Shown here piece by piece: positions 59,001 through 64,000 of a DNA stretch of 64,000 nucleotides. The DNA comes from Paraphysomonas bandaiensis (taxonomy: Eukaryota; Chrysophyceae), in NCBI GenBank assembly GCA_965644295.1, contig CBFFRP010000217.1, positions 1 to 64,000 of the forward strand, in the 5' to 3' direction. The notes under the pieces are model-generated. The model was not told where the DNA came from and searched no databases. It worked only from the letters and a program-made list of their open reading frames with translations. How positions within the stretch are numbered: position 1 is the stretch's first letter; the number at the start of each line of letters is the position of its first letter. Position numbers and translations under genes: made by a program.

Positions 59001-62000
59001 GTTCTCAACCAACTTGTATTCCGTCTGGGGAACCGACCTCAATACCTAGTGGTCAACCAAGTGGTTATCCAACAAGTCAGCCTTCTGGTGAACCGTCATC
59101 TGTTCCATCTTGTGTTCCTACAAGTGAGCCATCCGGTCAACCAACATCTCAACCAACTGGATCACCGACCGGTCAACCCACAGGTGAGCCGTCTTCATGT
59201 CCTAGTGGAGTGCCTAGCTCTCAACCAACTTGTATTCCGTCTGGAGAACCAACCTCAATACCTAGTGGTCAACCAAGTGGTTATCCAACAAGTCAGCCTT
59301 CTGGTGAACCAACATCTTTACCAAGTGGTCAACCGTCAGGACAACCTACTGGTGAACCATCCTCGATTCCGACATGTGTACCTAGTGGTCAGCCGAGTGG
59401 TCAACCCACTGCTATGCCTAGTAGTCAGCCGAGTGGTTACCCAACAAGTCAGCCTTCAGGTGAACCATCATCCTTTCCGAGTGGCCAACCATCCGGGCAA
59501 CCAACTGGTCAACCATCATCTTCTCCAAGCAGTATACCTAGTAGCATGCCAAGTGGTCAACCCACTGCCTTTCCGAGTGGTCAACCAAGTGGTTATCCAA
59601 CAAGTCAGCCTTCTGGTGAACCAACATCTTTACCAAGTGGTGCACCAAGTAGCCAACCGTCAGGACAGCCTACTGGTGAACCATCATCGATTCCGACATG
59701 TGTACCTAGTGGTCAGCCTAGTGGTCCACCTACTGCTATGCCTAGTTGTTACCCAACAAGTCAGCCCTCAGTTCAACCTACTTCAACTCCAAGTGGAATT
59801 CCAAGTGGCCAACCGTCCGGCCAGCCGACGTGCCAACCGACATCACAACCAAGCAGTGCACCAAGTGTGATTCCCAGTGGACAACCTACGGGTGAACCGT
59901 CATCTGTTCCATCTTGTGTTCCTACAAGTGAGCCAACTGGTCAACCCACATCTCAACCAACTGGATTACCGACCGGTCAACCTACAGGTGAGCCCTCATC
60001 TGTACCTTCCAGTTTTCCTTCTAACCAACCGACCAAAGTCCCAGTTACTTCCTGTCCAACTTCCCCTGGAGATACCAACATGCCAACAAGTTCTCATCCT
60101 ACTTCATCTCCAACGAGACTCCCTTACTTGATATCCTCAATTGACGTAAACTCGACTGAGTCCAGTATCAACGTGGCAGCATACTTACTGGAAAACTCCT
60201 ATCTTTATTGTGGTTTATTTCCTGAGAAAATGCCACCTACTTCGACGAATAATGTGCTGTACCAAAATTATTTTAATATTTCGTATGAACAGTTTGTGAC
60301 ACTGACTATTTCTGGATTAGAGGCACAAACATTATACTACGTATATTGCATAACACAGAGTTTCGATGGAATCGTGACTACTACTTATGCGCGAATGATA
60401 GAGAATAAAGTACCCATCAGAACACCATGTTGTAATCGCTTGTATGTGGACCTTAAGCAAACAACTGTGTTTTTCGAGACGTCCACTACAGATGCCCTGT
60501 TTATAACGTGGTCGTCATTGCCTGATAGAGATTTGAATGTGCACTTTGCTACGAATTACAATGGTGCTGTTGCAGTTGTTAATCCTTTTCTACCGATGTC
60601 TTTGACTTTAACAAGTGGTACGAAAGGTACACGGAAGAGTTTTTCACTTCCTAGTTTGCTTGACCCAGGAACGTATACATTAAATTTCACGTTGGGTGGT
60701 GCAAATGCTGCTGATTTTCGAGTAGTTTACAGCAGTGAAACTCCAGTTTCTTTTACCGTGGTTAGCACTGAAAGTGGCTACGTTCCACCTGCACCTAGAA
60801 TTCATTCTTGCCGATTTTCGAACGACGGAACTCATGTGGAAGTCACATTTGATTCAAAAACTAATGAGGCTTTACTGACTGTGTCTTTTACGTGTTCGTC
60901 ATTATTTATATTCCCGGGTAGTGATATGTCTACGTGCAAATGGAAGAATAGTACTACTGTTTATATATACACTGCTGCAGCTTTCCATCAAAGAGTAGGA
61001 GATGTTATAATTCTTAAAGGAGGAATTGTCGGAGCTCGTTGTCCAAGCAGCACTGATATATGTGCGTCATGGTCTCATACACCGGCGGCTAATATTACAA
61101 TCGATGAGGCTCGTAGCCCCGTGACTCCTGTTGTGGAAATATCAGCTCCTTCATATATCAGCCCTTGTGATACATTTGTGTTAGACTTGACTGCCTCAAC
61201 AGGGTCCAGCGGGAGGTCATGGGACACGGTTGATATACATATAACTAGTTCTACACTCACAACACGATTAAATACGTTTTTTCGCGATATATATGAAGTA
61301 TTTCCACCCACTCCTGTTCCTGAAGGACTCTTCAGAGCACCCGCAGCATATAGTATTTCGATTACTTTGTGTAATTTTCTTGGTAGGTGCAGTACAACTG
61401 CCACTCATGTTCTCACAGTCAGAACTCTTACGGCCAGCACCGTGACACCGTCGTTGTCTATTGTGGGCCCGCGAAATCGAAGAATCAAACGAATGCATGA
61501 GCTTGTAGTTGAAGCTTCGGCGTATGTCAATTTATGTTTAGGGTCGATATCTACAGCAAACTTAGCGTACAATTGGCGACTTAGTCAAGATGGAATTGAT
61601 CTTGATGATGTTGTATCCACGTCTCAGAGGCCTACAGTATTCAGGATACAGCCTAATAATTTGGATGTATTAAGTGTCTATGTTGTTCATGTATCAGTGA
61701 CGTACTCTCAATCTGGACTTTCGGCGGAGAGCTCTGTTAATGTGTATGTTGACCAATCTTCTATTGTTGCAGTACTGGTTGGAGGTTCGATACGAAAAGT
61801 TCCACATGGCAAATTAATTGTTGTGGACGCGTCGCAGAGTTATGACGAAGATATCAGCTCTTTAAAAGGAGCACAAGCAGGGTTGAAATTTTTGTGGGAG
61901 TGTTCTTTGACGGCACCTCTATTGCCGTCGTTTTGTGGCTTAACTGTCGCCAGCAGCTTGACTGCTGAAACTCTCTTGTTACGTGCTCAAGAATCAAAGT

Positions 62001-64000
62001 ACGTTGGGACTACGTCGATAGTTACTGTAACCGTATATGATTCTCATCGTTCAGACGAGGCAACCGTATCGATCACTATCACTTCGGCGTCATCTCCTGT
62101 TGTGAATATCTTATCAACAAAGCAGCAGTTGTTATCATATAAAAAGCTGTCATTACTGGGATCAGTAGAACTTACTTCAACTGCGGCCGTTTCTTGGTCT
62201 GTGAATGATAGAAATATAAATTTAACTACGTCTGCGACAACTTCCCCATCAAAGACATTCTCTGCCGGTGTTCATACTTTCAATCTTGTATTGATGCCTA
62301 ATACGGTTGAATCCAGCTTAACATTGACGTTCACATTGACTAGTGGAAGTAGTTCAGCCTCAGTGGATGTTAGTTTCATGTCTCCACCTTACGGAGGAAA
62401 TGTATCGGTTACTCCGGCCACCGGACAGGAACTGAAAGATTATTTTAAATTCTCAGTATCTAAATGGAGCGTATTTGATCAGTATTTGGAGCTACCACTG
62501 ACTTATTCATACGGTTACCTTGCTCCAGATGAACAGTCAACTTTGATCGTTCAACCACGGTCGCAACTTACTTTCGTGTCATCAATGCTCCCAAAAGGTC
62601 GTTCTAAGCGCAATTTTGTGATTGAATGTCAATTTAGAATATATAATGTTCTTGATGCAATGACGTCCTCGTCATTTGGAGTCAAAGTTTTCACCTCCAC
62701 ATATACGTCATCCGAGTATGCATCACTGATTGTGACCCAGCTATCTGAAGCCGCACACGAGACATCTTTTACGCCCTCCCTGCAAATTTTATCATACGGT
62801 ACAACTTCTATAAATAGTGCAAACTGCACTCTTGCTCCGAACTGTATGTCTCTGAATCGATATGAATGCGCAACTGTTCCACACACGTGTGGTGCTTGCA
62901 TGAATGGGTATTTTGGAGATCCTATTGCAGATGATAATTCGTATTGCTACTCTGCGTTGTCATCAGTGACTGATGCTGGAGGCAAGTGCAGCAGGGACGA
63001 CCATTGTGGTTCGTTTCAGACGTGTAGTACCACAACTCGAACGTGTACTCCCATGCAAAAGTTGTGCTCACAAAACTGCTCTGGACATGGGGTATGTGAA
63101 TACGTCTCCGTGTCTACAGGTGCTTGGAAACAAGTGTGTAATAGAGGTGATAGGACTTGTAAAGCTATGTGCCGCTGTGAATCTGGTTATTTTGGTTCTG
63201 TATGTTTCATAACAAGCGACGAAATTTCGTCGAAGAAGCTTGTGAGAGAGACGATGACAGCATCTCTTCTATCTGTCTCAAAGTCGGCAGATCAAACGGA
63301 AGACATGATTCAAACTCTTGTGGCAATGATTACGAATGTTGGGGCTAACCAGGCAGAATTGAGTGCATTGTCGTGCTACCGACTGCTATCTGTAATCAAC
63401 ACAACACTTGCTGATGCCATTAGTCTGGATGTTCCTTACGGCACAGTGATTTCAACACTTGATATAATAAATACTTGTGGAGAAATATTATCAAAAATTG
63501 CCGGCCTTGAAAATGGAATATCTGAGTTTGGTGTGGGTTATGATTATGAAATTGTAGGACGGGTGTTGGATTTGTTTGCTTCTTTGGTCTCACAAGATAT
63601 TATTGCAGGAGAAGATTCAATTAATTCTGTGCGTGATACATTTAGGGTCAGAAACATGGTTATGCATGAGTCAAATGAAAGTCACATCAGCACAGCACAA
63701 TTAGACTACGAGCTTCAAAAGAAATACACTTCCAGTGTTGCTATCTTGTCGCGTACTGAGGTTTCTGACCTAAAGGTGTCTTTAGTAGAGACTGCAGCGC
63801 TGTTATATTCAAACTTTTCATTGCTTGCGAACCCTCTTCGAATTCGTGCGAATTCTCTCCAAACCACATTTTCTGACTTGGAGTATATTTTTACCCTCCG
63901 CAATTTTGTTCCTCAGGTGTATGGCGAAGACCACAGCAATAGCACTTATGACCGTAATTCTAGTATTGTACTGAAAACGTTTTGTAGATATGGTATTCAG
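53069..64000 (+). CDS. Giant stalk protein with REJ-like and EGF-like regions (3' end outside window)
   Basis: One uninterrupted frame of 3644 codons from ATG 53069 to the window end, with no stop. Residues 1-24 form a signal peptide ('MSIYPFICFLYLTLFSVL'). Residues about 25-2350 are a Pro/Ser/Thr/Gly/Gln stalk with regularly placed Cys ('PSCVPTSEPTG', 'PTCIPSGEPTS'). Then come beta-rich domains. About 2670-3165 resembles a REJ (receptor for egg jelly) domain, with the hallmark 'VVDASQSYDEDISS' followed by 'FLWECS'. About 3250-3385 is Cys-rich and EGF-like ('CSGHGVCEY', 'CRCESGYFGSVCF'). A helical region of GAIN-like position follows. In animals REJ precedes a GPS site and a polycystin channel, so membrane helices are expected beyond 64000 (inference). 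Confidence 0.85.
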   Translation, partial: MSIYPFICFLYLTLFSVLNIVTSTDIPTGLPTLQPTSQPSCAPSSNPSGEPSAVPTSSQPTTIPSGQPSALPSGLPTCIPSGQPTSEPTTSMPSSCPTGHPSGEPSRVPSGQPTLIPSAKPSTMPSNHPTYQPTYIPSSTPSSQPSHIPTSLPSNLPSGKPTLQPTCDPSSGPSGKPTWSPSTQPTYVPSGQPTTKPSDLPSGQPTVVPSCTPSRQPSGQPTTDPSSIPTHVPSCLPSEEPTLCPSKEPSSGPSGIPTVQPSIEPSGIPSGHPTRQPTSSPSGIPSNEPSGQPTSQPTSQPTRSPTGLPTGEPSACPSGVPSSEPSGYPTSQPSGEPTFLPSGQPTGEPSSIPTCVPSGMPSGQPSGQPSGQPTSTPSGIPSGQPSGQPTCQPTSQPSSVPSVIPSGQPTGIPSPVPSCVPTSEPTGQPTYQPTGSPTGQPTGEPSSCPSGVPSSQPTCIPSGEPTSLPSGAPSSQPSGQPTGEPSSIPTCVPSGQPSGQPTAMPSGQPSGQPSGQPTSTPSGIPSGQPSGQPTCQPTSQPSSVPSVIPSGQPTGEPSSVPSCVPTSEPTGQPTSQPTGSPTGQPTGEPSSCPSGVPSSQPTCIPSGEPTSLPSGAPSSQPSGQPTGEPSSIPTCVPSGQPSGQPTAMPSGQPSGQPSGQPTSTPSGIPSGQPSGQPTCQPTSQPSSVPSVIPSGQPTGEPSSVPSCVPTSEPTGQPTSQPTGSPTGQPTGEPSSCPSGVPSSQPTCIPSGEPTSIPSGQPSGYPTSQPSGEPTSLPSGAPSSQPSGQPTGEPSSIPTCVPSGQPSGQPTAMPSSQPSGQPSGQPTSTPSGIPSGQPSGQPTCQPTSQPSSVPSVIPSGQPTGEPSSVPSCVPTSEPTGQPTSQPTGSPTGQPTGEPSSCPSGVPSSQPTCIPSGEPTSIPSGQPSGYPTSQPSGEPTSLPSGAPSSQPSGQPTGEPSSIPTCVPSGQPSGQPTAMPSSQPSGQPTGEPSSVPSCVPTSEPTGQPTSQPTGSPTGQPTGEPSSCPSGVPSSQPTCIPSGEPTSIPSGQPSGYPTSQPSGEPTSLPSGAPSSQPSGQPTGEPSSIPTCVPSGQPSGQPTAMPSSQPSGQPSGQPTSTPSGIPSGQPSGQPTCQPTSQPSSAPSVVPSGQPTGEPSSVPSCVPTSEPTGQPTSQPTGSPTGQPTGEPSSCPSGVPSSQPTCIPSGEPTSIPSGQPSGYPTSQPSGEPTSLPSGAPSSQPSGQPTGEPSSIPTCVPSGQPSGQPTAMPSSQPSGQPTGEPSSVPSCVPTSEPTGQPTSQPTGSPTGQPTGEPSSCPSGVPSSQPTCIPSGEPTSIPSGQPSGYPTSQPSGEPTSLPSGAPSSQPSGQPTGEPSSIPTCVPSGMPSGQPTAMPSGQPSGQPSVQPTSTPSGIPSGQPSGQPTCQPTSQPSSAPSVIPSGQPTGEPSSVPSCVPTSEPTGQPTSQPTGSPTGQPTGDPSSCPSGVPSSQPTCIPSGEPTSIPSGQPSGYPTSQPSGEPTSLPSGAPSSQPSGQPTGEPSSIPTCVPSGQPSGQPTAMPSSQPSGQPTGEPSSVPSCVPTSEPTGQPTSQPTGSPTGQPTGEPSSCPSGVPSSQPTCIPSGEPTSIPSGQPSGYPTSQPSGEPTSLPSGAPSSQPSGQPTGEPSSIPTCVPSGQPSGQPTAMPSSQPSGQPTGEPSSVPSCVPTSEPTGQPTSQPTGSPTGQPTGEPSSCPSGVPSSQPTCIPSGEPTSIPSGQPSGYPTSQPSGEPTSLPSGAPSSQPSGQPTGEPSSIPTCVPSGQPSGQPTAMPSGQPSGQPTGEPSSVPSCVPTSEPTGQPTSQPTGSPTGQPTGEPSSCPSGVPSSQPTCIPSGEPTSIPSGQPSGYPTSQPSGEPTSLPSGAPSGQPSGQPTGEPSSIPTCVPSGQPSGQPTAMPSSQPSGQPTGEPSSVPSCVPTSEPTGQPTSQPTGSPTGQPTGEPSSCPSGVPSSQPTCIPSGEPTSIPSGQPSGYPTSQPSGEPSSVPSCVPTSEPSGQPTSQPTGSPTGQPTGEPSSCPSGVPSSQPTCIPSGEPTSIPSGQPSGYPTSQPSGEPTSLPSGQPSGQPTGEPSSIPTCVPSGQPSGQPTAMPSSQPSGYPTSQPSGEPSSFPSGQPSGQPTGQPSSSPSSIPSSMPSGQPTAFPSGQPSGYPTSQPSGEPTSLPSGAPSSQPSGQPTGEPSSIPTCVPSGQPSGPPTAMPSCYPTSQPSVQPTSTPSGIPSGQPSGQPTCQPTSQPSSAPSVIPSGQPTGEPSSVPSCVPTSEPTGQPTSQPTGLPTGQPTGEPSSVPSSFPSNQPTKVPVTSCPTSPGDTNMPTSSHPTSSPTRLPYLISSIDVNSTESSINVAAYLLENSYLYCGLFPEKMPPTSTNNVLYQNYFNISYEQFVTLTISGLEAQTLYYVYCITQSFDGIVTTTYARMIENKVPIRTPCCNRLYVDLKQTTVFFETSTTDALFITWSSLPDRDLNVHFATNYNGAVAVVNPFLPMSLTLTSGTKGTRKSFSLPSLLDPGTYTLNFTLGGANAADFRVVYSSETPVSFTVVSTESGYVPPAPRIHSCRFSNDGTHVEVTFDSKTNEALLTVSFTCSSLFIFPGSDMSTCKWKNSTTVYIYTAAAFHQRVGDVIILKGGIVGARCPSSTDICASWSHTPAANITIDEARSPVTPVVEISAPSYISPCDTFVLDLTASTGSSGRSWDTVDIHITSSTLTTRLNTFFRDIYEVFPPTPVPEGLFRAPAAYSISITLCNFLGRCSTTATHVLTVRTLTASTVTPSLSIVGPRNRRIKRMHELVVEASAYVNLCLGSISTANLAYNWRLSQDGIDLDDVVSTSQRPTVFRIQPNNLDVLSVYVVHVSVTYSQSGLSAESSVNVYVDQSSIVAVLVGGSIRKVPHGKLIVVDASQSYDEDISSLKGAQAGLKFLWECSLTAPLLPSFCGLTVASSLTAETLLLRAQESKYVGTTSIVTVTVYDSHRSDEATVSITITSASSPVVNILSTKQQLLSYKKLSLLGSVELTSTAAVSWSVNDRNINLTTSATTSPSKTFSAGVHTFNLVLMPNTVESSLTLTFTLTSGSSSASVDVSFMSPPYGGNVSVTPATGQELKDYFKFSVSKWSVFDQYLELPLTYSYGYLAPDEQSTLIVQPRSQLTFVSSMLPKGRSKRNFVIECQFRIYNVLDAMTSSSFGVKVFTSTYTSSEYASLIVTQLSEAAHETSFTPSLQILSYGTTSINSANCTLAPNCMSLNRYECATVPHTCGACMNGYFGDPIADDNSYCYSALSSVTDAGGKCSRDDHCGSFQTCSTTTRTCTPMQKLCSQNCSGHGVCEYVSVSTGAWKQVCNRGDRTCKAMCRCESGYFGSVCFITSDEISSKKLVRETMTASLLSVSKSADQTEDMIQTLVAMITNVGANQAELSALSCYRLLSVINTTLADAISLDVPYGTVISTLDIINTCGEILSKIAGLENGISEFGVGYDYEIVGRVLDLFASLVSQDIIAGEDSINSVRDTFRVRNMVMHESNESHISTAQLDYELQKKYTSSVAILSRTEVSDLKVSLVETAALLYSNFSLLANPLRIRANSLQTTFSDLEYIFTLRNFVPQVYGEDHSNSTYDRNSSIVLKTFCRYGIQ
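53140..60120 (+). repeat. Stalk-encoding higher-order repeat
   Basis: Basic 12-nt units assembled into longer repeats. The landmark 'PTCIPSGEPTS' recurs at about 55800, 56170, 56660, 57030, 57530, 57900, 58270, 58637 and 59025, spaced about 370 or about 490 bp. The longer form carries an extra block with 'PTSTPSGIPSGQPSGQ'. Copies are nearly identical. All lengths are multiples of 12, so the frame is preserved. Confidence 0.9.

Noticed and set aside
53211-60131. A chain of long +1-frame open frames over the second stalk
   Set aside because: Same compositional cause. They are broken repeatedly while the true frame runs open from the signal peptide to the window end.
1-64000. Bacterial-style features: operons, ribosome binding sites, CRISPR, insertion sequences
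   Set aside because: The DNA is eukaryotic with spliced genes. The tandem repeats here are coding or microsatellite and have no spacer pattern.

Overview
The window is nuclear DNA of a single-celled eukaryote. The genes are split by very short GT-AG introns (mostly 35-67 nt, a few of 120-190 nt). There are eukaryote-only housekeeping genes (RBM22, EIF1AD, a TopBP1-type BRCT protein) and two tRNA-Trp genes ending in oligo-T Pol III terminators. The giant Pro-Thr-Ser-Gly-Gln stalk proteins resemble ones I know from stramenopiles such as Ectocarpus and diatoms, so a stramenopile is my best guess. The taxon is an inference, not shown.

Layout. 1-591 (-) is the start of a gene running off the left edge; it looks like the N-terminal part of a tyrosine recombinase. 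1605-14733 (+) is one spliced gene joining C2-like N-terminal sequence to a coding megasatellite of 17 near-identical 597-bp units. Each unit encodes two Tudor-like folds, and the array is broken once by a 38-nt copied patch at 7478-7515. 14734-19180 is gene-poor but carries three dispersed copies of a roughly 170-nt element with compensatory base changes, a candidate structured RNA family. 19181-26437 (-) is a giant secreted/membrane protein with a signal peptide, a stalk of about 1230 residues and a polycystin-like membrane region.

27211-28459 (+) is a four-CBS-domain protein (AMPK-gamma type). 30089-31526 (-) is an acidic protein with an acylation-type MGCS start. 32147-33040 (+) is a two-domain rhodanese. 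33739-35074 (-) is a 2OG-Fe(II) oxygenase. 35538-36167 (+) is EIF1AD. 36664-39939 (-) is a TopBP1-like protein, head to head with RBM22 (40491-42136, +). 44235-45261 (+) is a prolyl-4-hydroxylase-like oxygenase with a TPR tail. 45918-46531 (-) and 47072-47721 (+) are head-to-head paralogous membrane proteins. 48799-52022 (-) is a WD40-type protein of 965 residues. Two tRNA-Trp genes follow. 53069 to beyond 64000 (+) is a second giant stalk protein with REJ-like and EGF-like regions, open at the window end.

Exon joins were built by hand from reading phase, splice sites and, where available, family similarity. Every complete multi-exon model given sums to whole codons, but none has transcript support here. 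The two stalk proteins, one polycystin-like and one REJ-containing, are natural candidates for a shared cell-surface recognition or mechanosensory role. The RNA element family and the Tudor megasatellite are the least conventional signals.
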